Positions 1-7,686 of a stretch of DNA of 64,000 bases are shown here, piece by piece. The stretch comes from Desulfobacter hydrogenophilus. Lineage in GTDB: Bacteria > Desulfobacterota > Desulfobacteria > Desulfobacterales > Desulfobacteraceae. The notes under the pieces are model-generated. The model did no database searches. It was given only the letters and a program-made list of their open reading frames with translations, and was not told the DNA's origin. The position numbers were made by a program, and so were the translations under genes. The stretch spans positions 941,501-1,005,500 of the forward strand of contig NZ_CP036313.1 of assembly GCF_004319545.1 (NCBI RefSeq), in the 5' to 3' direction. Every line of letters starts with the position of its first letter. Position 1 is the stretch's first letter.

Positions 1-453
1 TGGGCTATCAGTCAGCAAACAGCCGCCGAGCTGGTTTATAGACGTGTGGATGCCTCTTTACCCCTTATGGGCATGCAATCCTTTGATAAGAAGGGCAATG
101 GTGCCGTCACAAAAAAGGATGTCAGCATTGCCAAGAATTACCTGGACGAAGACGAAATGAAACTCTTGGGCCTGCTGGTGGAACAATACCTTGCCTTTTC
201 TGAAACCATGGCCCAGCAACAAACACCCATGTATATGAAAGACTGGATTCAGCGGTTGGACGCCATAATTCAATTGAACGGGAGGGAGTTGCTTACCCAT
301 GCTGGAAAAATTAGTCGTGTTGTGGCCGATGAAAGAGCCGCCATTGAATATGCAAAATATCGCCATGATAGAAAAAAGCTTAAACGTGAAGAAAGCCTAA
401 AAGAATTGGAGAGAGATATCAAACAGCTCTCCCAGAAAAAGAACGAAAAATAG
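1..453 (+). CDS. RhuM-family protein, C-terminal part (5' end outside window)
   Basis: The reading frame is open from base 1, so the start lies upstream; the GTG at 46 is only internal. The translation begins WAISQQTAAELVYRRVDA and continues through a KNYLDEDE segment and THAGKIS. These match, nearly position for position, the C-terminal third of the complete RhuM-family protein at 39416-40504 (WAITGQTAAEII, KNYLDEDE, THAGKIS). RhuM is named from a Salmonella pathogenicity island and is common beside type I restriction systems and on mobile DNA; its biochemical role is not established. The tail is lysine-rich. Two hairpins and no gene follow before the next start. Family assignment is firm; function is unknown. 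Confidence 0.85.
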   Translation, partial: WAISQQTAAELVYRRVDASLPLMGMQSFDKKGNGAVTKKDVSIAKNYLDEDEMKLLGLLVEQYLAFSETMAQQQTPMYMKDWIQRLDAIIQLNGRELLTHAGKISRVVADERAAIEYAKYRHDRKKLKREESLKELERDIKQLSQKKNEK

Positions 454-565
454 CAATTAGTGTTTTCCCCGGGATAGGGTCCGGCTGATCACCGGTTCCG
501 AACAGGCGGTTTCCTGGCCGCCTTTCCTGGGATCTTTTAATCAGGGATCATTGCAGGAGATGAAC

Positions 566-1390
566 GTGGAAAAACAAGCTAATTCTTTTTGCGAATCTGC
601 TCTTAAAAAGGGCTTTATAGATATCATAAAACTATCCTATGTATTGGGTTGCGACAACCGATATACCGTACCGGAGATTGTCAATTTATGGAAAACGCTT
701 AGTATGCATGTCCGATTTGAGGACACTCCGGATTTATCAACACCAGAAAAAAAAATTGGAGCGTGGTTCCGGATGTTGCAGGTGATGATATCAGGAAAAG
801 CAGCAGGCGCACCACTATCAGCGATGTCCATCTCAGAAGCCCCAATAGATTATTTGCCTGCTAAACATGACATTATCCAATTGAAAGATTTGATGAAATT
901 TTTCGAAGTGCAGCTTGAACTACCTTCTTGCTTTGATTTTAAAAAAATTGCAAATAAAGATTGTGAGACCGTTTATCATATGGTGAAGCAAGAACAAATG
1001 GGAGGCGATACCCAAGCTAAAAAGAGTACAGGTAGGAATCAAAGCATCGTCACAATATACACCCCGCCGGAAACAACCTGGGAACAAATAAAAATTCGAT
1101 ATGTGAATGATGATCATATAGAGATTTCTCATCCTGGAGTAAAAACGCATGCACCCTATTCAATGGCTGATCTTGGAATGGACAGCAAACCGACGCTTTC
1201 AAGTTTGTTGAAGCTGTTCGCGGAATATCATGGGGAACTCAACAATGAAAATATGACTACCAAAGCACTTAAAGCCAATATTTCAAATTTGAGAATGCAT
1301 CTTAAAAAAATTTTCCCGAATATCGAAGAATCTCCTATCGCAAAGTATCACAAAAAAAAGGGGTATGTCTGCAAATTCATAATCCGTTAA
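566..1390 (+). CDS. Unrecognised protein, possible C-terminal winged-helix domain
   Basis: I do not recognise a named family. The frame opens at TTG 551, but AGGAG at 555-559 sits 6 bases before GTG 566, so GTG is the best-placed start (about 274 aa); ATG 560 directly abuts the AGGAG and is less likely. The product is soluble with no signal peptide or membrane segment. The last 80 or so residues (ALKANISNLRMHLKKIF ... YHKKKGYVCKFIIR) resemble the recognition helix and wing of OmpR/PhoB-type winged-helix domains. A regulatory or DNA-binding role is therefore possible but unproven. It is monocistronic and followed by a strong terminator at 1416-1446. Confidence 0.7.
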   Translation: MEKQANSFCESALKKGFIDIIKLSYVLGCDNRYTVPEIVNLWKTLSMHVRFEDTPDLSTPEKKIGAWFRMLQVMISGKAAGAPLSAMSISEAPIDYLPAKHDIIQLKDLMKFFEVQLELPSCFDFKKIANKDCETVYHMVKQEQMGGDTQAKKSTGRNQSIVTIYTPPETTWEQIKIRYVNDDHIEISHPGVKTHAPYSMADLGMDSKPTLSSLLKLFAEYHGELNNENMTTKALKANISNLRMHLKKIFPNIEESPIAKYHKKKGYVCKFIIR

Positions 1391-1415
1391 AAATTCAATA
1401 AATCTTATCAGCGTC

Positions 1416-1446
1416 AAAAGCCGGTCAAAACGACCGGCTTTTTTTT
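1416..1446 (+). terminator. Rho-independent terminator after the 566-1390 gene
   Basis: The stem AAGCCGGTC/GACCGGCTT closes a short A-rich loop and is followed by eight T residues and a further T-rich tract. It begins about 25 bases after the stop codon at 1388-1390. Confidence 0.85.
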
Positions 1447-1583
1447 ATTTTTTTATTCCAGCAAGATTAGTTGGTTAGCTGATTCTCGGTCAAAAATCAA
1501 ATTGCCACCGGTAAAATTTGACGGAAAGGGACAAAGCGCCGGTAAAAATCGGCAACACCCTAAAGGTTAAAGGATTTTTAAAC

Positions 1584-1814
1584 ATGGGCAAGAAAAACAC
1601 CGAAAATGTACACCCCGGTTATTTGGGCAAAGGTAAGCGCTTGCGCTCAATTAAAGAGACCGCCGAATTTCTCGGAATCAAACCGCAGACCCTTTACAAC
1701 ATGAGAAACCGGAGGCAGGGACCGGATTATGTGATGGTCGGAGGCAAGCCCATGTACGAGGATGAAGCTATCGACAGATATCTTGATGCAAATCGTGTTT
1801 GCTTGTCTGCATAA
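1584..1814 (+). CDS. Helix-turn-helix DNA-binding protein (AlpA/excisionase-like)
   Basis: About 76 aa from ATG 1584, which has an AAAGGA upstream at 1568-1573. An earlier in-frame TTG at 1518 exists, but its extension looks non-coding. The core (LRSIKETAEFLGIKPQTLYNMRN, split around FLGIK, then GKPMYEDEAIDRYLD) is the MerR-like helix-turn-helix plus short strand of the HTH_17/excisionase class. Such proteins act as excisionases or transcription switches on integrative elements. It heads the phage-like block and lies 50 bases before the Rha gene, which suggests shared transcription. Confidence 0.75.
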   Translation: MGKKNTENVHPGYLGKGKRLRSIKETAEFLGIKPQTLYNMRNRRQGPDYVMVGGKPMYEDEAIDRYLDANRVCLSA

Positions 1815-1864
1815 GCCAGAAACACCAATCGCCGAGGGAGAACCCGGCGAAAGAGGAAAAAATA

Positions 1865-2656
1865 ATGTTCAACAAAAATAATACCCCGACGCCAACATGT
1901 CAAATCAACGATCCCACCATGGTCAATGATTTGGGATGTCCTTATGAATCGTCCATGCTCACTTTCGAAATTGCAGAGTTAACCGGGAAACGACATGACA
2001 ATGTTATGAGGGATGCAAGGAAAATACTGATTGAACTCTACGATAATTCCGGGCTCCTCAATTTTGAGGAACGTTATAAAGCAGCCGACGGCAATCTGCA
2101 TCCCTGCTATCGCCTTCCCAAAAAAGAAGTTCTTGTCCTTGTATCCGGCTATTCCATCAGACTCAGGATGAAAATTATCACTCGCCTGGAAGAATTGGAA
2201 AAAAAGACCAGAGATCCCATGGCCGCCCTAAATGACCCGGCAACAATGAGACAGATCCTTCTTGGGTACACGGAACGTGTTTTGGCTTTAGAGTCAGAAA
2301 ACAAAAAGATGCAGCCCAAAGCTTTATTTGCGGATGCGGTCAGCGCTTCAACATCATCAATTCTTGTTGGAGAACTTGCCAAGATAATGCGCCAAAACGG
2401 TATTCATACCGGTCAGAATCGTTTTTTTGCATGGCTTAGGGATAACGGATATCTGATTAAGCGCAAAGGGACTGACTTTAACATGCCAACGCAGAAATCA
2501 ATGGAACTTGGCCTGTTTGAGATAAAAGAACGAACCATCGTTAATCCCGATGAGTCTACCCGTATCACAAAGACCAGCAAGGTGACCGGGAAAGGCCAGC
2601 AGTATTTTATCAACGCGTTCATGGGCCGGGATACCGACGCCTTGTCGGTAGTGTAA
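1865..2656 (+). CDS. Rha-family phage regulator with KilAC-type antirepressor domain
   Basis: About 263 aa from ATG 1865, chosen because GAGG at 1853-1856 lies 8 bases upstream; the frame itself is open from 1799. Residues about 20-110 carry the Rha signature (LTFEIAELTGKRHDNVMRD, then YRLPKKEVLVLVSGYS and MKIITRLEELE). The C-terminal half (LVGELAKIMRQNGIHTGQNRFFAWLRDNGYL, read in two parts, then QQYFINAF) is the KilAC/ANT domain of phage antirepressors. Rha proteins interfere with host-factor-dependent phage growth, and KilAC domains bind repressors or DNA. This pairing is typical of temperate phage regulators. Its precise target here is unknown. Confidence 0.88.
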   Translation: MFNKNNTPTPTCQINDPTMVNDLGCPYESSMLTFEIAELTGKRHDNVMRDARKILIELYDNSGLLNFEERYKAADGNLHPCYRLPKKEVLVLVSGYSIRLRMKIITRLEELEKKTRDPMAALNDPATMRQILLGYTERVLALESENKKMQPKALFADAVSASTSSILVGELAKIMRQNGIHTGQNRFFAWLRDNGYLIKRKGTDFNMPTQKSMELGLFEIKERTIVNPDESTRITKTSKVTGKGQQYFINAFMGRDTDALSVV

Positions 2657-2675
2657 AGAGGTGGCTACTATAACC

Positions 2676-2816
2676 ATGAAATTATCCACTATCAAAAAAT
2701 CCGTAGCCGGTCGCCTGTCCCCTTGGGTGGCGGAGCTGGCCATCCGTTTCTTTCCAAAAAGCAACAGGATTTCACGGCTTCATGATCTGCTCCTTATCCT
2801 GAGCGAGGGCGAATAA
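2676..2816 (+). CDS. Small basic protein of the phage-like block (46 aa)
   Basis: ATG 2676 to TAA 2814-2816 encodes 46 aa beginning MKLSTIKKSVAGRLSPW and ending LSEGE. A GAGGTGG sequence lies about a dozen bases upstream. The stop overlaps the next start as TAATG, so the ORF fits translational coupling with the initiator gene. It is basic in its N-terminal half and has no recognisable motif. Support comes from position, spacing and overlap rather than homology. Confidence 0.5.
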   Translation: MKLSTIKKSVAGRLSPWVAELAIRFFPKSNRISRLHDLLLILSEGE

Positions 2817-3562
2817 TGGATCTCGCCGGTTTCATTTTCCTCCATCGAAAGCTCTTAGATTCACGAGTATTTCAGAATGAGGGACTTCTTAAAGTCTGGA
2901 TCTGGTGTTTATTGAAAGCTGGTCACGAAGAACGGTGGGTCCCGGTCAAAACTGGTCGTGGAGAGACTGAAATATTATTGAAAAAGGGTCAATTTATTTT
3001 CGGTCGTAAAACTGCCGCCAAAGAACTCAAGATGAGCCCATCCACGATTAGAAACCGAATGGAAAAATTAAAAACTGTTGAAAATCTGGACATCCAAACG
3101 GACACCCATTTTTCTATTGTAACCATTGTCAATTGGGAACTTTATCAACACCAGAACAAAAAAGAGGACACCCAAACGGACAGGCAAAGGACAGGCAAGG
3201 GACAACCAAAGGACACAAACAATAATGTAGATAATGTAAATAAATATAAAAGGGCGATTTCTGTTTTAGAATTTTTTGCTCCGGTGATAAACGGGTGGGA
3301 TAAATCAAATCTTGAAAAAACAATAGACGGATTTATTTCCACCAGAAAAACAAAACAGATTTCATCCGGTGTCATCCAAAAAGAATTCGAATACTGGAAA
3401 CGATTCCCAAATGAAACAATCAACGCCGCACTTGCCGCATATGTAGATGGCCAGCACTGGGAATCCGGCAAAAGTGAAAAATATTTCCAGGGGATCATCC
3501 GCGGAAAAGACAAGGCCATTCAAAAAGAATCAAATCAATCTCTCTTCCAAAAGGCGTTTTAA
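2816..3562 (+). CDS. Phage replication initiator-like protein (winged helix, DnaD/O-like)
   Basis: 248 aa. The N-terminal part (FIFLHRKLLDSRVF, KVWIWCLLKAGH, GQFIFGRKTAAKELKMSPSTIRNRM) is the winged-helix domain of phage replication proteins that resemble DnaD or lambda O. A hydrophilic, Asn/Lys/Thr-rich linker follows at about residues 110-145. The C-terminal half is predicted helical. In the family such proteins bind the phage origin and recruit a helicase. The gene ends directly before the primase-helicase start at 3563, and its start overlaps the preceding stop, so initiator and helicase would be made from one message. Confidence 0.78.
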   Translation: MDLAGFIFLHRKLLDSRVFQNEGLLKVWIWCLLKAGHEERWVPVKTGRGETEILLKKGQFIFGRKTAAKELKMSPSTIRNRMEKLKTVENLDIQTDTHFSIVTIVNWELYQHQNKKEDTQTDRQRTGKGQPKDTNNNVDNVNKYKRAISVLEFFAPVINGWDKSNLEKTIDGFISTRKTKQISSGVIQKEFEYWKRFPNETINAALAAYVDGQHWESGKSEKYFQGIIRGKDKAIQKESNQSLFQKAF

Positions 3563-5197
3563 ATGAGTTTCGAAAGCTACGGCATACATATCCATGGAAG
3601 TGGGGCAGAAATCCGCACAATCTGCCCACAATGCTCTCCAAACAGAAAAAAATCAAAAGACCAGTGCTTGGCTGTTAATACCATCGACGGTGTTTGGCTT
3701 TGCCACCATTGCGGATGGTCCGGTTCATTGAAAAAAAGTGATACCAAACCGATTCCATACGAATCAAAACAGACGCTGCCTGAAAAGGTCGTTCAGTATT
3801 TTGAATCCAGGGGCATCCCCCAGGGCATTCTTGAACAAGAACGGATCGGTTTTGAAAAAAGTTTTGGTAAAGGCTGGATCAAGTTTCCGTACTTTTACAA
3901 TTCCATTTGCGTAAACGTGAAGTACCGGACCAGCCAGAAAGATTTCCGGCAGGAAAAAGGTGGCAAGAAATGCCTTTACCGCCGGGACAAGGCCATGGGA
4001 TCAGCCAAAAAGGAATTGGTTCTCACTGAGGGAGAAATAGATGCGCTTTCCTGCCTTGTTGCCGGATATGAGGCTGTCAGTATCCCCGATGGTGCCCCGT
4101 CCGAGAATTCAAAGAATTTCAATACCAAATTTGATTTCTTGAAAGGCACGGAAAAGCTATTCTCACGATTTGATAGAATTATCATTGCCGGAGACAACGA
4201 CGCGCCCGGTAAAAGGGCTGTTCAGGAATTAGGCCGGCGGATCGGTGTTGAAAAATGTTTTGTAGTTGAATATCCGGCTGGGTGCAAGGACTGCAACGAT
4301 GTTTTAAAACAGCATGGCAACGATGAATTAAAGGCGGCCCTGGAAAGTGCAAAGCCGTTTCCAGTTGAAGGGATCGTGACCCCCTCAAGCCTTACGGATA
4401 TTGTTCTGCACGAATACTGCCAGGGAATTCAAGGCGGGGAAAAAACGGGATGGAGAAACTTGGATGAATATTACACAGTCCGCCCCGGGGAACTGACCAT
4501 TGTTACCGGCATACCAGGCAGCGGGAAATCTAATTTTGTGGATGCCCTTGCCGTCAATCTTATCAAAAACAGCATGTGGCGCTTTGGTTTTTTTAGTCCT
4601 GAAAACTGGCCACTGCAACGCCACGCCCAAACTCTTATTGAAAAATTTCTTGGAAAATCTTTCCGGCCATCACGGTTTGGGGACCGCATGTCCATGGACG
4701 AGGCCAAGGAAGAAACTGAAATGCTTGACGACTTTGTGAAATTCATTGCCCCCAAAGGCGAAATTTTATCTGTAGATACAATTTTAAAGTATGCCCGGAT
4801 ACTCTGCCTTCAATTTGGAATAAAGGGCCTTGTAATAGATCCTTGGAACGAAGTTGAACATCTTTTCAAAGGATTGTCTGAAACCCAGTATATTTCCCAG
4901 GAACTAACAAAGATCCGTCGTTTTGCCAGACTAAATGGAATTCATATCTGGATTGTGGCCCATCCAACCAAATTGCAAAAGAACAGCCAAGGAAAATATG
5001 ATCCGCCTACCATGTACGATATCAGTGGTGGGGCTCACTGGAGAAACAAGGCAGACAACGGGATCTGCGTTTATCGAGATTTCGAAACCAATCAAACCGA
5101 AATCATCGTTCAAAAAATTCGGTTTAAGGAAATCGGCAAACTGGGATCAGCGAAATTAAAATACACCTATTCGGGTAATTACAGGGCATGGGAGTAG
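3563..5197 (+). CDS. Phage primase-helicase (zinc ribbon, TOPRIM, RecA/DnaB-like), T7 gp4-like
   Basis: 544 aa. Residues about 21-50 hold a four-cysteine zinc ribbon (CPQC ... CHHCGWSG), as in phage primases. A TOPRIM fold follows, with the glutamate in LTEGEIDAL (about 155) and the acidic pair in IIAGDNDAPG (about 210). The C-terminal half is a RecA-like helicase with Walker A GIPGSGKS (about 315) and Walker B LVIDPWNE (about 423). The order matches T7 gp4 and mitochondrial Twinkle, which prime and unwind at replication forks. All key residues are present, so the protein may be active even though the element looks incomplete. It immediately follows the initiator gene. Confidence 0.9.
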   Translation: MSFESYGIHIHGSGAEIRTICPQCSPNRKKSKDQCLAVNTIDGVWLCHHCGWSGSLKKSDTKPIPYESKQTLPEKVVQYFESRGIPQGILEQERIGFEKSFGKGWIKFPYFYNSICVNVKYRTSQKDFRQEKGGKKCLYRRDKAMGSAKKELVLTEGEIDALSCLVAGYEAVSIPDGAPSENSKNFNTKFDFLKGTEKLFSRFDRIIIAGDNDAPGKRAVQELGRRIGVEKCFVVEYPAGCKDCNDVLKQHGNDELKAALESAKPFPVEGIVTPSSLTDIVLHEYCQGIQGGEKTGWRNLDEYYTVRPGELTIVTGIPGSGKSNFVDALAVNLIKNSMWRFGFFSPENWPLQRHAQTLIEKFLGKSFRPSRFGDRMSMDEAKEETEMLDDFVKFIAPKGEILSVDTILKYARILCLQFGIKGLVIDPWNEVEHLFKGLSETQYISQELTKIRRFARLNGIHIWIVAHPTKLQKNSQGKYDPPTMYDISGGAHWRNKADNGICVYRDFETNQTEIIVQKIRFKEIGKLGSAKLKYTYSGNYRAWE

Positions 5198-5201
5198 TAG
5201 T

Positions 5202-5432
5202 ATGGAATCTGCCATCAAATTGAAAACGGTGGATGTAAAATCCCTGTCGCGGGCGGACCTCGAAACTGCATATCTCAGCCTGCTCAAAGTGTCACTGATG
5301 AAAACAAAATTGATTGAATCTATGGGAAATCTAATGAATCCCAGACACCAGCCAGTCGGACCAATCCCTTTGAAAGGAATAATTCATATGCAAAAGTTTA
5401 AAGTTATCAAGGAAGGTATCCATGAAACATAA
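5202..5432 (+). CDS. Small unknown protein of the phage-like block
   Basis: 76 aa from ATG 5202, four bases after the primase-helicase stop, beginning MESAIKLKTVDVKSL. It is soluble and lysine-rich with no motif I recognise. Its 3' end overlaps the start of the next gene by 11 bases, supporting one operon. The function is unknown. A middle region with two methionines leaves room for a shorter start, but none has a better ribosome-binding site. Confidence 0.55.
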   Translation: MESAIKLKTVDVKSLSRADLETAYLSLLKVSLMKTKLIESMGNLMNPRHQPVGPIPLKGIIHMQKFKVIKEGIHET

Positions 5433-5997
5433 AGACCAAATCGAAAAGCCCGCAGATAAAGAAAAAGAAGTTGCCACAGAAACAAAATCCACATGTCTTG
5501 ATGAATTTATGATGGCCCAGGATGAATTTGACCGAGGTGAAATAAAAAAGTCTCCTGCTATGAAAAAAATAAGCGGTTTTGATAATTATCCGGCAGCGTT
5601 TGCGGTCATCGGCCATGTCATTGCAATGACGAATCAAAAAATAGAAAGCGAAGAAGATAGGGATTTGGTCAGACGAGAGGCAAATACGAAACTGGAAATG
5701 ATGGCCTCTCTTGGTCCCAAAGATGGTTTTGAAGGAATGCTTATCGCTCAGATGATGATGGTTTTTCAAAAGTCCGTGGATCTGCTTTATAAATCCAATG
5801 GATCTGAAAGTTTTGAATTCAGCAACTCAATGCTGAATCAATCGATAAAGCTTATGAAGCTCTACAACCAGCAACTTGAATCTCTTGATAAGCACAGACG
5901 TGGAGGCAAACAGAAAATGACTGTGGAGCATATTAATGTTTCTGATGGGGGGCAGGCTATTATTGGAAATGTTCACCAGGGAGGGGATGAACGTTGA
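5422..5997 (+). CDS. Unknown phage-type protein with GGQAIIGNV tail motif
   Basis: 191 aa from ATG 5422 with GGAAGG nearby upstream. The N-terminus is charged and probably disordered. The body is helical with many methionines (GMLIAQMMMVFQKS). The C-terminus carries KMTVEHINVSDGGQAIIGNV, a motif I associate with small proteins encoded just before HGGxSTG proteins in phage and prophage late-early junctions. The downstream HGGxSTG gene fits this. No enzymatic residues are evident. The stop codon overlaps the next start, so the two are probably translationally coupled. Confidence 0.7.
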   Translation: MKHKDQIEKPADKEKEVATETKSTCLDEFMMAQDEFDRGEIKKSPAMKKISGFDNYPAAFAVIGHVIAMTNQKIESEEDRDLVRREANTKLEMMASLGPKDGFEGMLIAQMMMVFQKSVDLLYKSNGSESFEFSNSMLNQSIKLMKLYNQQLESLDKHRRGGKQKMTVEHINVSDGGQAIIGNVHQGGDER

Positions 5998-6278
5998 AAA
6001 CTGAAGACTTACCTCATGCAAAAGCACCTTTGAACGGAGCCGCCCGGTGTGGCGCCAAGACAAGATCGGGGGAGCCTTGTAAAAATCCTGCTATGCCAAA
6101 TGGCCGGTGCCGAATGCACGGTGGGAAATCAACAGGACCGCCGAAGGGCAGCCAGAATGCCTTGAAGCATGGGCTCTATACCCAGGCGGCAATAAAGGAA
6201 CGAAGACAGATCCGCGAATTGATTAAAGATTCGCGGGAATTCATAACATGTCAAAGTACTCCTGGCCCCATGCCATGA
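5994..6278 (+). CDS. HGGxSTG-domain protein, probably C-terminally altered
   Basis: 94 aa. The start is TTG 5994, overlapping the previous TGA; a GGGAGGGG sequence lies just upstream. The N-terminal part has a cysteine-rich element (CGAKTRSGEPC ... GRCRMHGG), then HGGKSTGPPKGSQNALKHG, the diagnostic HGGxSTG signature of a small phage protein often encoded next to terminase. After RELIKDSREF the sequence turns to an unrelated short tail. This coincides with the end of phage-like sequence, so a deletion junction near 6240-6280 is likely. Confidence 0.78.
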   Translation: MKTEDLPHAKAPLNGAARCGAKTRSGEPCKNPAMPNGRCRMHGGKSTGPPKGSQNALKHGLYTQAAIKERRQIRELIKDSREFITCQSTPGPMP

Positions 6279-6329
6279 TAGGGCATTGACGGATTCAGCC
6301 GAAGAGGACAGGCCCTTGATTTAGGGTGC

Positions 6330-6554
6330 TTATCCTCCGCGAGCCTCTCGCCGAGCGGCTCGCAGGGTTTCTATAAATTCGAAAACCTTCTTTTTCTGAT
6401 CATAATCCAACTCTTTTAACCGCAAGGAAATCATTTCATCAAAGTAAGTGTCATTCGCTTTTGTGGGGCGTTCCCTTAACTGTGAGGGCTCCACATTCTT
6501 TCCGTAATCCCACATGGGAGAATACGGGCACAGGTGTTTCAGATCGCTTATCAT
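6330..6554 (-). CDS. Possible small unknown protein
   Basis: 74 aa from ATG 6554, opposite in direction to the phage block and 51 bases downstream of the lipoprotein stop. It is hydrophilic with a helical, charged C-terminus (LRLKELDYDQKKKVFEFIETLR). No good ribosome-binding site is visible, and no family is recognised. Helix-like composition argues for coding; lack of homology and of an upstream signal argues against. It could be the 3' part of a gene cut by the deletion that ended the prophage block. Confidence 0.35.
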   Translation of the reverse strand: MISDLKHLCPYSPMWDYGKNVEPSQLRERPTKANDTYFDEMISLRLKELDYDQKKKVFEFIETLRAARREARGG

Positions 6555-6605
6555 GCTTAATTTTTCTTCTGTGGTGGTTTCTAAAAAATGAGAAAACTTT
6601 TTTAA

Positions 6606-7358
6606 TCAAAAATTGTTTGCGGCCGTGGCTGGATCATCGTTTCTGTTTCGGTCATAAGGACCATCTTCTATAAGTCCCCCTCTGCATATTTTGTATGCAA
6701 ATTTTCCAGTTTGAGAATCTTCCGGAAGATTCTTCCATTCTGTCTCTATTGTGATCGGGTCTACTGTTTTTCCAGCCTTATCGACTGCAACAAAGCCATA
6801 GTATTTAAAAATTTTATCCGCGCAATTAACCTTAACGTGGCGCCAGATGCATCCATAATGAGTATCTGTTCTTTCGGGCAGCAATTCGGCCTGTTCTCTA
6901 AACGAAACGTAGTGTTGATCTTTAGATATAGATACCGGGTCATAATATACACAGAAATCCTTTGGAATACATGCGTAACGCACCCAGTTTTTCTTTCTCT
7001 CTTCTTGAATAACCGCATCCCATTTAGATAGCAGTTCAGGATCAACCGGTTTTTTGGCAATTTTTACAGAAGATTGATGAGGGCAGTTTTCAATGCACCT
7101 AAACCCTTTATCCTCCATGCACGTCTGGACATTATTACGCTGGCCTGCTTTAACCCCCTCGACGACAGCAACGGCCGGCGCGACTAAAATAAGAGGACCA
7201 AAAAGAAAATAATTGCTCTGTTTTTTATCCCCTCCACATTCATTTAATGCCGCTCGGTAATCATTTTGGTTTGTTCCCTGGGCAAGTTGGAATTGCATTG
7301 GGGCGTGAGCGCAACCTGTGATAAAGAGAACGGATAAAAAGAAAGCTATATATTTCAA
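6606..7358 (-). CDS. Lipoprotein with surface-adhesin-E-like C-terminal domain
   Basis: 250 aa with a short signal peptide and lipobox (LFITGC, lipidated Cys about residue 16), so it is probably membrane-anchored on the periplasmic side. After a hydrophobic segment (LFGPLILVAPAVAVVEG) the C-terminal half (WVRYACIPKDFCVYYDP, then a cysteine-flanked VNCADK and a final WKNLPEDS ... KICRGG) resembles the surface-adhesin protein E family, which is also a common lone lipoprotein in proteobacteria. Eight or more cysteines outside the lipobox suggest disulfides. It is monocistronic. Confidence 0.65.
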   Translation of the reverse strand: MKYIAFFLSVLFITGCAHAPMQFQLAQGTNQNDYRAALNECGGDKKQSNYFLFGPLILVAPAVAVVEGVKAGQRNNVQTCMEDKGFRCIENCPHQSSVKIAKKPVDPELLSKWDAVIQEERKKNWVRYACIPKDFCVYYDPVSISKDQHYVSFREQAELLPERTDTHYGCIWRHVKVNCADKIFKYYGFVAVDKAGKTVDPITIETEWKNLPEDSQTGKFAYKICRGGLIEDGPYDRNRNDDPATAANNF

Positions 7359-7544
7359 TGTCTGTCTCCCCTGGCTTAGTTGAAATTTCTGCCTACATAC
7401 TGAATAAGCATCATATTGTCCATAGGCTTTTTTGGGGAGTGATTTTTAATTTCGTTTCATGTTTAGAGGGCATCAATTTCAAACGAGCATTGACAACCTA
7501 AAAAGAATTTGGGACAGTAGAGGTTCCTAAAATGCAATCGGTGA

Positions 7545-7666
7545 ACCGGGCCGTAAATCCGGTATATTTATTTGTATATGCGTTATCCAAATTATAATTG
7601 GGGTATGGTGCCGGATTCCCGAAAGGGCCGGAAAGGCTCATTGCAGCCTTAGGACACCTAACCCCC
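7545..7666 (+). ncRNA. Candidate structured leader RNA (three-way junction)
   Basis: The 5' leader of the 7687 gene can fold strongly. A closing helix pairs GGGG-T..GGTG (7600-7610) with CACC..ACCCC (7655-7665). Inside it are two hairpins: CCGG/CCGG plus CCC/GGG capped by a GAAA tetraloop (7611-7631), and AAGGCT/AGCCTT with a 6-base loop (7633-7650). Upstream, CCAAATTATAATTGG (7587-7601) uses two of the same Gs, so the two folds would compete. A further hairpin ACCGG/CCGGT lies at 7545-7563. The ribosome-binding site begins 12 bases after the structure. It matches no riboswitch consensus that I can recall. This is a fold prediction by eye. Confidence 0.45.
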
Positions 7667-7686
7667 ATTTTGTTTTGGAGGTACAA

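Larger units (their letters stand above)
1584..6278 (+). mobile_element. Prophage-like replication/regulation remnant
   Basis: Eight same-strand genes with little or no spacing: HTH protein, Rha/KilAC antirepressor, a 46-aa ORF, DnaD/phage-O-like initiator, T7 gp4-like primase-helicase, two small unknowns and an HGGxSTG protein. These families typically occur in temperate phage early regions just before the terminase genes. No integrase, terminase, portal or capsid gene follows. After 6278 the sequence changes to unrelated minus-strand genes, so the block looks truncated at its right end. The tRNA-Glu at 8617 is a possible attachment locus, but I found no second copy of its 3' end in the window. 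Limits are approximate. Confidence 0.65.

Noticed and set aside
7498..7686. 62-codon minus-strand frame upstream of the DinD-like gene
   Set aside because: It runs through the structured leader and the ribosome-binding site of a well-supported gene and has no start signal of its own.
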